This document shows, piece by piece, positions 1 through 8,024 of a stretch of 21,705 bases of DNA. Under the pieces are notes generated by a model. The model had not been told where the DNA came from. It saw only the letters and a list, made by a program, of their open reading frames with translations, and searched no databases. Position 1 is the stretch's first letter. The number at the start of each line of letters is the position of its first letter. The position numbers were made by a program, and so were the translations under genes. This DNA comes from RQOF01 sp964461135 (GTDB lineage: Bacteria; Calditrichota; Calditrichia; RBG-13-44-9): positions 1-21,705 of the forward strand of contig CAYWTB010000078.1 of assembly GCA_964461135.1 (NCBI GenBank), read 5' to 3'.

Positions 1-110
1 TCTATGGGTTTATCCCGTTCTTTCTACACCTACTACTGTCGAAGATGAGATTAACCTAGATTTTTTATGAATAATTGTATCAATAAACAAGCGGATCAGA
101 AACAATTTAT

Positions 111-146
111 ACCTAAAATTTTCCTAACAGTGATAAAATTTTAGGT
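111..146. repeat. Perfect 12-bp inverted repeat with 12-nt loop
   Basis: ACCTAAAATTTT (111-122) is exactly complementary to AAAATTTTAGGT (135-146). It lies about 380 bases beyond the 3' end of the FG-GAP gene. It could be a weak bidirectional terminator or a protein-binding site. The arms are AT-rich and no strong T-run follows on either side, so a classic intrinsic terminator is not clear. Confidence 0.6.
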
Positions 147-302
147 TTATGTCTTTTGCTCAGAAACTAAGCAAGCCGTCATTGTTCCGGAAGGGACCAC
201 CATGTGGAAAGGTATTATTGTCTCAGTCCTCTTGTTTCCTGGCAGGTAATTTCCGTATTCATGGGTTGATATCAGAAAAGGACAATATTGCAAGTACCCT
301 CA

Positions 303-340
303 GGAGATTGCTTCGTCGCCTTCACTCCTCGCAATAACAC
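303..340. repeat. Dispersed intergenic repeat fragment (GGAGATTGCTTCGTCG type)
   Basis: The stretch starts GGAGATTGCTTCGTCG and ends CTCCTCGCAATAACAC, with ATTGC and GCAAT facing each other as an interrupted inverted repeat. From memory this wording resembles short intergenic repeats found in many environmental genomes, but there is no second copy in this window. The rest of 1-525 is AT-rich; the only open frame there (149-337, plus strand) runs through this repeat and looks spurious. Confidence 0.4.
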
Positions 341-525
341 AGAATTAGGTATCACGCAATATTTATTGAAATTCAATGAATTATAACCCGTTTTTTTAGC
401 TTAAAAACAAAAATTGTATAAAATTTATTTCTAGATATGTGATCCTGAAGTACGAGCTTAATTTTAAAAGAGGAATCATTCACTTTAATCGAATAACATC
501 TTAAAGTAGATTCCGTATCTAAGTT

Positions 526-2982
526 TTAATTTAAATAAATGAATTTAATATTTTCCTGAAAATTATTGACTTTAACATTCAAAAAATAAATTCCCGATGA
601 CAATTTTGAGGCATTAAACATTTTAGTATAAAATCCTCTATGCATTTTCTGATCCATAATTGTGTAAATTGAAACACCATCTATGTTTTGTATCTTCAAA
701 TTGACAAATCCATCTTCCGGAATTTTGACACGAATATTGATCTTTGGATTAAAAAAATTAGGAAAATAATATTTAGGTTTTAGTAAATTTTTATATCCTG
801 CATCATTTCGCCACAGATGCAGGTATTGAAAATCATCCCAGGCGATGCTGACGATATCCAGATCATCATCACCATCCAGATCTGACACCTGAGCTCCCAG
901 ATGACTCTCCTTCCCACTGCTCACTACATGTTCTGTGAAATTTCCGTTACCATCGTTTTCCCACACCGCCAATTTCTTCGTTCCCCGGTGCTCTGCAGAA
1001 ATAATATCCATATCCCCATCTTCATCCATATCTGCTACATCCAGGCTATTGGTGGTATTTTGCACGACTACTGTGTGCCTCACCCAATTTGCGCTCTGTG
1101 GATCAGCTGGTGCCTCAAACCAGAATACCCCATTGGTATCTCCATTGGCAACCGACACCACAATATCCAGCTGGTTATCTCCATTAACGTCTGATGCCGA
1201 AAACCGGTCCGCAATCGGGCTTGGTGTGGACCCGATCATATGCATCGCCCAGTTACTAGAACCATCTCCCGGATTCTCCCACCAGGAAACATGGGTGGCG
1301 TCCAAAGTGCCGCATATATCAATGTCTCCGTCCCTGTCGATATCCCCCACACCGATACCCTCCGGGTAAGTACTGTCGGCAATGGTAGTGCGTTGCCAAT
1401 CTCCGTTAACCGGATTGGAAGGAATCTCAAAGTAATAAACAGGCCCATTCACCTGGGATGAACCCATATTTACAATGATCTCCGGTTTGCCTCCCGGCAC
1501 AAGTTGTGCTGCTACATAACCCTGAGTACTGATACCATGATTTGCACTTTCAACCTCCCCCACCTGTTTACTATTCCAGAAATTCCCTTGGGGATCCGAT
1601 GCTTCCATCCAGTATAAACTTCCCAAGGGGTCCATACCAATCACATCCCCATAGGTATCTTCGTCCACATCGATAACAAACAAGGCATCGACGGTTATCG
1701 GAAAAGTAATCCGGTCCCAAGGAGCATTCATATCTCCTCCCGGATTTCGATAAAAATAATTCCCGGATACGATGTCTGACTGTCCATCTCCGTTCAAATC
1801 CCCCATCGCCAGTCCAAAGGCCGGCGCGGGACGGGAATCATCTATCTGAAAATAGCTCCAGTCGTCCAACGAAAGATGAACAGAGGGATCTGTCCTGTTT
1901 ATCCATAATTCTACTTTCTTATCATTCCAGTTCGCCCCGTACAGATCCATATCACCATCCTTGTCCACATCCACAATCCTCATACTGTGAGAACCACTGG
2001 TGGCAATTACCTGCTTGGTCCATGACTGGCCATCATCTGCATTGATGTATACCTTCACCTCGTCCGGATCATTCCCTTGGGTCATTTCTGCAGAGGCTAG
2101 ATCAATATCCCCATCATTATCCAGATCCGCTGCACCCACAAAATGATGAACCGTTTCAACATCTGCCTCTATGATATGCTCAGTCCAATTCTCACCAGTT
2201 GGATCCGGCGGGGCTTCAAACCACGATACTCGATAAGTCTGCCCACTCAGCTCTGACGGCGACTGCACAATATCTATCCGGCCATCCCCGTTAAAATCAC
2301 CCACATCTATGTAAGCATTCCGATGTGTCCAGCCCGTAGTAAAAGTATGCCGGTGCCAAGTGCTTATACTTCCACTGTTTTCATACCAGTTACTGTTGAT
2401 CACAACATCCGTTCTGCCATCATGATTAATATCCGCAACTTTCAATCCCTCACCATTAGGAATATTCAACGAAGAAGATATCCAAACAGCCGGGGAACTC
2501 TGTTTATAAAAAAACAAGGTTTTCCCACTATGACCAAACTCCGCCTGATCTCGACCGACAACATCAACTTTGCCATCTCCATCAAAATCCGAAACCTCAA
2601 AATCATGTAACTTGGTACGGGATTGAATGGTATGAGAAGCCCAGTTGGCACCGTTCTCAAACCATACCAGTGAATCACCCCAGATAGTGAACACATCCAG
2701 ATCCCCATCTCTATCAATATCAAATACCTCATGATCAGTTGAAAAACCATTGCCAGAATTTATAGTGCGTTTTTTCCAGGATGGATTCTCATACCATACT
2801 AAACCTCCTGATGAATTTCCCCCCGCAATTAAATCTGGTAAACCATCGCCATTCAGATCACCTACTGCCTTCCCCCAAATATCGGAGGGACCTCTGCCAT
2901 CGACCAAGACGTAATCAAAGGGAATCTGAGAAAATACATTTATTGAAAAAGACACTAAAACTAAAAAAACACAATTTTTCAT
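526..2982 (-). CDS. Secreted VCBS/FG-GAP repeat protein with T9SS-type sorting domain
   Basis: An 818-residue protein predicted to be exported. Residues 1-19 form a signal peptide (Lys near the start, hydrophobic core, cleavage before Gln20). The body carries at least 13 calcium-binding-like motifs of the form D-x-[DN]-x-D-G-x-x-D (examples: GDLNGDGLPD, DIDRDGDLDV, DFDGDGKVDV), each followed by a beta-rich segment with WYEN or WFE strings, which indicates an FG-GAP/VCBS beta-propeller. Residues from about 731 form a type IX secretion sorting domain. Its usual NPFNP box is altered (FPNFFNP), but the KIPEDGFVNLKI strand and the SSGIYFLNV ending are typical. No clear Shine-Dalgarno precedes the ATG. 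It is last in the minus-strand series, downstream of the LamG-like protein. Probably a cell-surface or extracellular protein; its ligand is unknown. Confidence 0.9.
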   Translation of the reverse strand: MKNCVFLVLVSFSINVFSQIPFDYVLVDGRGPSDIWGKAVGDLNGDGLPDLIAGGNSSGGLVWYENPSWKKRTINSGNGFSTDHEVFDIDRDGDLDVFTIWGDSLVWFENGANWASHTIQSRTKLHDFEVSDFDGDGKVDVVGRDQAEFGHSGKTLFFYKQSSPAVWISSSLNIPNGEGLKVADINHDGRTDVVINSNWYENSGSISTWHRHTFTTGWTHRNAYIDVGDFNGDGRIDIVQSPSELSGQTYRVSWFEAPPDPTGENWTEHIIEADVETVHHFVGAADLDNDGDIDLASAEMTQGNDPDEVKVYINADDGQSWTKQVIATSGSHSMRIVDVDKDGDMDLYGANWNDKKVELWINRTDPSVHLSLDDWSYFQIDDSRPAPAFGLAMGDLNGDGQSDIVSGNYFYRNPGGDMNAPWDRITFPITVDALFVIDVDEDTYGDVIGMDPLGSLYWMEASDPQGNFWNSKQVGEVESANHGISTQGYVAAQLVPGGKPEIIVNMGSSQVNGPVYYFEIPSNPVNGDWQRTTIADSTYPEGIGVGDIDRDGDIDICGTLDATHVSWWENPGDGSSNWAMHMIGSTPSPIADRFSASDVNGDNQLDIVVSVANGDTNGVFWFEAPADPQSANWVRHTVVVQNTTNSLDVADMDEDGDMDIISAEHRGTKKLAVWENDGNGNFTEHVVSSGKESHLGAQVSDLDGDDDLDIVSIAWDDFQYLHLWRNDAGYKNLLKPKYYFPNFFNPKINIRVKIPEDGFVNLKIQNIDGVSIYTIMDQKMHRGFYTKMFNASKLSSGIYFLNVKVNNFQENIKFIYLN

Positions 2983-3117
2983 TATCTTAAGTATCTTTTT
3001 TATTAATTGAAGGTTGAATCCCTGAAAAATGATATCGAAGATATTAAATATTATAATTAGTGCTTTGGTTCCGGAAATATGATGCTAACGTATTATTTTA
3101 TTTATAGTTAATAAAAT

Positions 3118-3235
3118 TGTCATTTCGAGCGTACTCCCGGTTTCCAGGGAAGAGGCCGAGAAATCTTTATAAATTCAATAGATTCCTCCACGTCTGGCCA
3201 CCATGGCCTACAGCAGGCAGGCGGACAGGCCTCCC
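3118..3235. repeat. Dispersed intergenic repeat (TCATTTCGAGCG type) carrying two insertions
   Basis: The backbone reads TCATTTCGAGCG ... CGAGAAATCTTT ... TAGATTCCTCC, a wording I recall as a common intergenic repeat. Two GC-rich blocks break the backbone: about 3132-3158, containing TCCC and GGGA arms, and the 39-bp block at 3191-3229 listed separately. The remainder of the 2983-3417 gap is AT-rich with no credible gene; an open frame at 3120-3308 (minus) only translates the repeat. Confidence 0.5.
3191..3229 (-). repeat. GC-rich quasi-palindrome, long form
   Basis: Read on the minus strand it begins CCTGTCCG and ends GTGGCCAGACG, the same outer sequences as the element at 15830-15854. Here 20 extra bases separate the two parts. 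It is embedded in an AT-rich dispersed repeat. Confidence 0.6.
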
Positions 3236-3417
3236 TTATGTATAAGGTTGGGTATAGGATAGGGTCAATTATGTAACATTTGAATACAGGAGTACTATTT
3301 TTATACACATATGTCTATGACTGGTGAACTGAAAAAATATATTTGTCTATATTATCATTTAGATGAGGTAAGGATATAATCATATTAAATATGACGATTA
3401 TTATTTGAAGCTCCTTC

Positions 3418-5088
3418 TTATGGATATACACGCAATGAAGTTGGTTTAGAAGGTTTTTGCGTTCCAGAGCTGATTATAAAACTAGCCGAAGCCACCGCAC
3501 TGGGAGTGTAACCATTTTTAAAAGCTTTTGCTTTTACAGTTGCACTACTGGTCAGGGTAAATGGTAGATTATATAAATTTGAAGAAGTGGTAGGTGTGCT
3601 TCCATCAAAAGTAAAATAAATATCGGCCCCGGAGGTGGTTGTGGTTAATGACACTGAGACCGAATCATTGAACGTCCCACCATTGGGAGTAATGATCGGT
3701 GTTGCCACCGTACCATAATTGATTACAAAACTCGCCGACGCTACCGCACTGGGAGTGTAACCATTTTTAAAAGCTTTTGCTTTAACCGTTGCACTACTGG
3801 TCAGGGTAAATGGAAGGTTATACAAATTTGAAGAAGTGGTAGGCGTGCTTCCATCTAAAGTAAAATAGATGTCTGCCCCGGAAGTAGTCGTGGTTAATGA
3901 CACCGAAACCGAATCACTGAAAGTCCCACCATTGGGGGTGATCACCGGTGTTGCCACAGTACCAAAACTTATTACAAAACTAGCTGATGCTACCGCACTG
4001 GGAGTGTAACCATTTTTAAACGCTATTGCTTTAACCGTTAAACTACTGGTCAGGGTAAATGGCAGATTATATAAATTTGAAGAAGTGGTAGGTATGCTTC
4101 CATCCAAAGTAAAATAGATGTCTGCCCCTGGGGTAGCTGTGGTTAAGGACACCGAAACCGAATCATTGAAAGTCCCGCCATTGGGAGTAATTGTAGGAGT
4201 CGCCACAGTACTAATACCCGGACTAATCTCAACTCGGGTAGCCTTGGTTGCGCCCGCCCAGTGAAATGTTCTTCCAGTACCATAATCATCGGTTAAATCA
4301 TCCACAGAATCAAACGTATTTTTCCCCCACCAAATATTATTTCTTCCTTCTTGAGTTTGAAGTCCGGACATATCAGCCGCCTCTGCCATCATATTAGCCG
4401 GGGTCAACACTTTATTAAAAATTTTAACTCGTCCCAGTATACCACTCATGCGTTCATGTTGATAATCAGCATACCAGGGAGAATCCCCGAAGGTGACAGC
4501 TGGACTTGGTGGATTTGTTTCTCCATAACTACCTGAAACTGTGTATTCGATAACATTGCTATTTGAAGTATCGGTAAGGTCAATATAAAATGAAAGAGTC
4601 TTTGTGCCATTCCCGTTGACGACGACACGGTGGGCTTGTAAATACCATTGTCCCTTAGAAACAGTTTGTGGAGAGCCACCCCTTGTATTGACCTCATCTC
4701 CACCATCTATTGAAATTTCCCAATAATGAGTTGTCCCACTGCTTGAACCATTTGAAGGATAAGGATGCGTGCCATAATAAGTATTGGGACTACCACTATT
4801 CCATAAGAATGTCCCATTATTAGACCACCAGTATGTAACATAATAACCAGTTTGTTGAACCGGATAATATTCCCATATCCAGGTTACGCCCTGATGATTT
4901 GGCCCCCAGATGGGTAATCCATTATTCTGCGGATCATCAAACTGAAATGCCACAAATGCATTAGAAGGCGAGTCACCGTTACTGGGAAATTGTAAGCCAT
5001 AAACGGCATTCTGAGAAAACACATGTAATGTAAAAATGAAAATTACTAGTATACTGTATATAAGATAATTCTTCATTAGGACCGCCAT
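3418..5088 (-). CDS. Secreted LamG-like protein with three chitobiase-C-type repeats
   Basis: A 556-residue exported protein. The signal peptide ends near FSQ; it fits best if translation starts at the second Met (ATG at 5076), though the ATG at 5088 is also possible. Residues of about 60-260 resemble a LamG/concanavalin A-like lectin domain (Trp- and Gly-rich strands, the ending GRVKIFNKVLTPANM). Three repeats of 83 residues follow (about 293-375, 376-458, 459-541), each with ATPxITPNGGTF, DIYFTLDGS, PTTSSNLY and VKAxAFKNGYTPS. This matches the CHB_HEX_C/Fn3-associated module found in carbohydrate-active secreted proteins. The protein stops abruptly after KPSKPTSLRVYP with no sorting domain, so it may be C-terminally truncated. 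It is adjacent to the FG-GAP protein in the same orientation. A polysaccharide-binding surface role is inferred. Confidence 0.85.
   Translation of the reverse strand: MAVLMKNYLIYSILVIFIFTLHVFSQNAVYGLQFPSNGDSPSNAFVAFQFDDPQNNGLPIWGPNHQGVTWIWEYYPVQQTGYYVTYWWSNNGTFLWNSGSPNTYYGTHPYPSNGSSSGTTHYWEISIDGGDEVNTRGGSPQTVSKGQWYLQAHRVVVNGNGTKTLSFYIDLTDTSNSNVIEYTVSGSYGETNPPSPAVTFGDSPWYADYQHERMSGILGRVKIFNKVLTPANMMAEAADMSGLQTQEGRNNIWWGKNTFDSVDDLTDDYGTGRTFHWAGATKATRVEISPGISTVATPTITPNGGTFNDSVSVSLTTATPGADIYFTLDGSIPTTSSNLYNLPFTLTSSLTVKAIAFKNGYTPSAVASASFVISFGTVATPVITPNGGTFSDSVSVSLTTTTSGADIYFTLDGSTPTTSSNLYNLPFTLTSSATVKAKAFKNGYTPSAVASASFVINYGTVATPIITPNGGTFNDSVSVSLTTTTSGADIYFTFDGSTPTTSSNLYNLPFTLTSSATVKAKAFKNGYTPSAVASASFIISSGTQKPSKPTSLRVYP
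3466..4212 (-). repeat. Three near-identical 249-bp coding tandem repeats
   Basis: The same words recur every 249 bases (for example GCACTGGGAGTGTAACC, and the attacaaaac start at 3722 and 3971). The unit corresponds to 83 codons and encodes the chitobiase-C-type module of the LamG-like protein. The copies differ at only scattered positions, which points to recent duplication or gene conversion. Confidence 0.85.
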
Positions 5089-5249
5089 CTCTCATTAATT
5101 ATTGTTCAAAAAAATACAGGTACTGAACAATAAATATTGCAAAAATACTGCCAGATTAAAAGCTCATGACCGTTAGCTTAAAATTTATGAATGAAGCATA
5201 CTGAGAAAAAAATTTACACCAGGATGTGTATTATGAATATCAAATAACA

Positions 5250-6419
5250 TTAAAGGAAGTAAATTTCACAATGAATATTCATATCAAGCAGCATATTTTT
5301 GATTTCATTAACATATATGTCATTCATAATGATAACAACATCGGGTTTCTCTGATTGTAGAAAACGGGGACTTACAATTTTTTTCCCAAAGCCCGGAAGA
5401 TAATGATCAGCGAGATGAGGATTAATGTCTGTCACATACTCGATAGCATCATAATCATTCAAGCTGCTTAAAAATCCGACGGCTTTAGAACCCGCACCCC
5501 ATAGAATGACCCGCTTTTTTTCTGCCTGAAATTCAACCATACGTTGATTCCATTCGTTTATTTTTCGTTCTATTTCCAGAGTGAATTTATCTATCAGGCT
5601 TTTGAAGTGTTGTGGATTTTCTTCCAAAGTAAACATCTTTTCTGATATTCCGGCAATCGGTTGAGCTTCTATCAGTAGATATTGATCACTATACGCATTA
5701 TAAATATCCAGAATTTCAAAACCGGTGGATCTGAATAAATGGGCAAGAGAAGCAGGACTAAAATATGAACAATGTTCATAATAAATATCCCAGAACGCAT
5801 AGTCTTTTAAAATCCGAACGACATCCGGTACTTCAAAAAAGACAATTTTATCAAGATCCTTGCCGATAGTCTGTCTTAAAAGTTTCAAAAAATCAAAGGT
5901 ATTGGAGATATGTTCAAGGGTATGCCGGCAACAAATAAGATCACTTGGTTCTCCAGCATGTTTTTCCGAATAAAACTCTTTTTTAAATCTTATCTGGGCA
6001 CTTGTAACTATTCTCCCTTCAACATAAGCCGGGTCAATACCCAATCCGCGGTTATTTCCTAATTGACAAAGTAGTACCAGAAAATCACCCTTTCCGCATC
6101 CGATTTCCACAATGTCTTTGTCGTATATTTGATACTTTTCGATTAAGCTTCGGGCAAGTTCGTTTGAAAATTGGTTAAAAGTGGGTGAAAAACCTTGTTG
6201 ATCTTCGTATCCATCAGAATATTTAGCGTGTTCTGGATTAAAGTACGAATTGAATATAAATCCACATTTTTTGCAATAACTTAGAGAGATATTAACTTTA
6301 GGTATTTGCTGTGATTCGCGGATTGTTCTTATGATACTACAACTCTGCACGGGTGCGTTTTTTACATTATAAAAATTTTGGGTATTCTGATTTTGACAAT
6401 TTGGACAAGATTTTGTCAT
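5250..6419 (-). CDS. SAM-dependent C-methyltransferase with N-terminal zinc-binding domain
   Basis: A 389-residue protein of the three-part sugar C-methyltransferase type. The N-terminal zinc ribbon has C5/C8 and C49/C52. The class I SAM-binding motif is IVEIGCGKGD (103-112), followed by an acidic-residue-containing GIDPAY strand. A conserved YYEHCSYFS segment near residue 215 sits where family members carry the catalytic His/Tyr. The C-terminal Rossmann-like part begins ILWGAGSKAVGF (about 305) and matches the putative C-methyltransferase C-terminal domain. Family members methylate carbon 3 or 5 of nucleotide deoxysugars; the substrate here is unknown. It is last in the sugar-building series, about 100 bases after the PIG-L gene. 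Compared with its paralogue at 8025-9311 it is shorter and clearly divergent, so a different substrate is likely. Confidence 0.85.
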   Translation of the reverse strand: MTKSCPNCQNQNTQNFYNVKNAPVQSCSIIRTIRESQQIPKVNISLSYCKKCGFIFNSYFNPEHAKYSDGYEDQQGFSPTFNQFSNELARSLIEKYQIYDKDIVEIGCGKGDFLVLLCQLGNNRGLGIDPAYVEGRIVTSAQIRFKKEFYSEKHAGEPSDLICCRHTLEHISNTFDFLKLLRQTIGKDLDKIVFFEVPDVVRILKDYAFWDIYYEHCSYFSPASLAHLFRSTGFEILDIYNAYSDQYLLIEAQPIAGISEKMFTLEENPQHFKSLIDKFTLEIERKINEWNQRMVEFQAEKKRVILWGAGSKAVGFLSSLNDYDAIEYVTDINPHLADHYLPGFGKKIVSPRFLQSEKPDVVIIMNDIYVNEIKNMLLDMNIHCEIYFL

Positions 6420-6524
6420 ATAAAATGTTAATATTTTAAAATTAATTTAACTTTTAATAGAAGAGTAATATAAAATTTGCTCACTTGCACAGCAGGCATT
6501 AAGAAAATTAATATTCACCAGTAA

Positions 6525-7178
6525 TCAGAAAACAATTTTCCGTGAGTAAAAAGCCTCTGCATACCCAGAAGGACTGGCGGACTCCAGTCCTCTTATCCTC
6601 ATAATAGACGAAAAGGTGTCATTGTCAAACCAATGTTTCGATTTTTGGGATTGAAAACTTTCCATCAGATAATTCAGCTTATTTTTCAACTGTCGTTCAT
6701 TAAGGGATACATAAAAATTCGGTTGGCCTAAATCTCCATCATACTTGGGTACTTCATATTCGAGGATAAAATGATTCCGGTAAGTATTCCAGGTTAGTTC
6801 ACAAATAAGCCGATGATCCTGATGAAGATCATGCCGGTAATGAGTAAAAATAAGGTGTGGATTGTATGCCGTTTTCAGCTCTTCGAAGAAGTCCTTAATT
6901 TCATAACCCAGGTATGGTAAAAAACCATCTCTATAATTCTTAACCGTTATTTCTATATTACCAATTTTATCTAAAAATAAATGAGCAGATTTCTCAGCTT
7001 CCTTTTTTCTTTTTTCATCTGAACAAAATACCACCCATTTGATCGAAGATATATTATAATTTTCGATGATCTTCAGAATAGTTCCTCCACAACCAATCTC
7101 AATATCATCACTATGTGCTCCCAGGCATAAAATCCTGAGTTGATGTGTCAATTTTTCTTCAAAAGTGAGGTTTATCAT
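6525..7178 (-). CDS. PIG-L (LmbE-like) family deacetylase
   Basis: A 217-residue cytoplasmic enzyme. The zinc-binding motif is AHSDD (21-25), followed by IEIGCGGT, and the second metal/catalytic segment is HYRHDLHQDH (113-122). Both are diagnostic of PIG-L/LmbE N-acetyl-sugar deacetylases. It starts 15 bases after the stop of the RfbF-like gene, so the two are probably co-transcribed. In this context it would remove an N-acetyl group from a nucleotide sugar or glycan intermediate; the exact substrate is not evident. The length is normal for the family. Confidence 0.88.
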   Translation of the reverse strand: MINLTFEEKLTHQLRILCLGAHSDDIEIGCGGTILKIIENYNISSIKWVVFCSDEKRKKEAEKSAHLFLDKIGNIEITVKNYRDGFLPYLGYEIKDFFEELKTAYNPHLIFTHYRHDLHQDHRLICELTWNTYRNHFILEYEVPKYDGDLGQPNFYVSLNERQLKNKLNYLMESFQSQKSKHWFDNDTFSSIMRIRGLESASPSGYAEAFYSRKIVF

Positions 7179-7193
7179 AACAAAATTACTTTT

Positions 7194-7982
7194 TTATTTC
7201 AGCTCCTCGGATCTCCAGACTTCCCAGGGTGTATTACCTTTAGTATACATTTCATCCAACAGCTGCTTGTCCTTAAACGTATCCATACTGGCCCAAAATC
7301 CCTGATAGGGAAATGATAATAACTCCTGCTTTTCAATTAATCTTTTAAATGGTTCATTAACGAGTTCTTCTCCATCCTTGAGATAATCAAAAATATCACG
7401 TTTTAGTATAAAATATCCGGAATTTATCCACAGACCGGAAGATCCGATATGATCGATGCTATGAACAATATCATTATTATTTAAACGAACGACGTGAAAA
7501 CTTTGCGTGGGTTGATAAGCCATAAAACTGGCCATTTTTTTATTATTATTAAAATGATCGATCATCTGCGGTAAAGGCATATCGGTAAGACCATCGCTGT
7601 AATTGGCTAAAAAGACCTCTTCATTTTCAAGAAATTTCTTAACCCGCTGCAGTCGCTGACCAACGTTGGTATGTAATCCGGTATCCACAAAAGTAATTTT
7701 CCAGTCATGAATATCCGTATTGAGAAGATCCAAATTTTTTCCACCATTGGTGAAAATAAAATCATTCGATATGTACTCATTGTAATTCACAAAATAGTTT
7801 TTTATCATATCTGCTTTATAACCCAGGCAGAGAATAAAATCTTTATGTCCGTAATGCGCATAATATTTCATGACATTCCATAAAATGGGTCGATATCCAA
7901 TCTGAACCATGGGTTTGGGTATTTTTTCAGAAAATTCTCTGAGACGCATGCCCAAACCCCCACAAAATAGAACAACTTTCAT
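7194..7982 (-). CDS. rfbF: Glucose-1-phosphate cytidylyltransferase
   Basis: A 262-residue nucleotidyltransferase close to the usual RfbF length (about 257). The N-terminal signature GGLGMRL (8-14) followed by EKIPKPMVQIG is typical of RfbF, as are the ILCLGYKADMIKNYF segment and the ANYSDGLTD metal-binding region. The enzyme makes CDP-glucose from glucose-1-phosphate and CTP, the entry to CDP-linked deoxy sugars. An AGAGG sequence lies about 10 bases before the ATG. It sits 42 bases downstream of the C-methyltransferase gene and 15 bases upstream of the PIG-L gene. The usual next enzyme, CDP-glucose 4,6-dehydratase (RfbG), is absent from the window. Confidence 0.92.
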   Translation of the reverse strand: MKVVLFCGGLGMRLREFSEKIPKPMVQIGYRPILWNVMKYYAHYGHKDFILCLGYKADMIKNYFVNYNEYISNDFIFTNGGKNLDLLNTDIHDWKITFVDTGLHTNVGQRLQRVKKFLENEEVFLANYSDGLTDMPLPQMIDHFNNNKKMASFMAYQPTQSFHVVRLNNNDIVHSIDHIGSSGLWINSGYFILKRDIFDYLKDGEELVNEPFKRLIEKQELLSFPYQGFWASMDTFKDKQLLDEMYTKGNTPWEVWRSEELK

Positions 7983-8024
7983 CTTATATTTACCTCTATT
8001 CTAATTTTCATCCATCACTATATT

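Noticed and set aside
149..337. 62-codon plus-strand open frame at the window start
   Set aside because: It runs through the GGAGATTGCTTCGTCG repeat, has no ribosome site or recognisable pattern, and is opposite to all other genes.
935..1369. 144-codon plus-strand open frame within the FG-GAP gene
   Set aside because: It is a shadow of the repetitive minus-strand coding sequence; the antisense of DxDxDG-rich codons gives long open frames, and the translation has no domain-like pattern.
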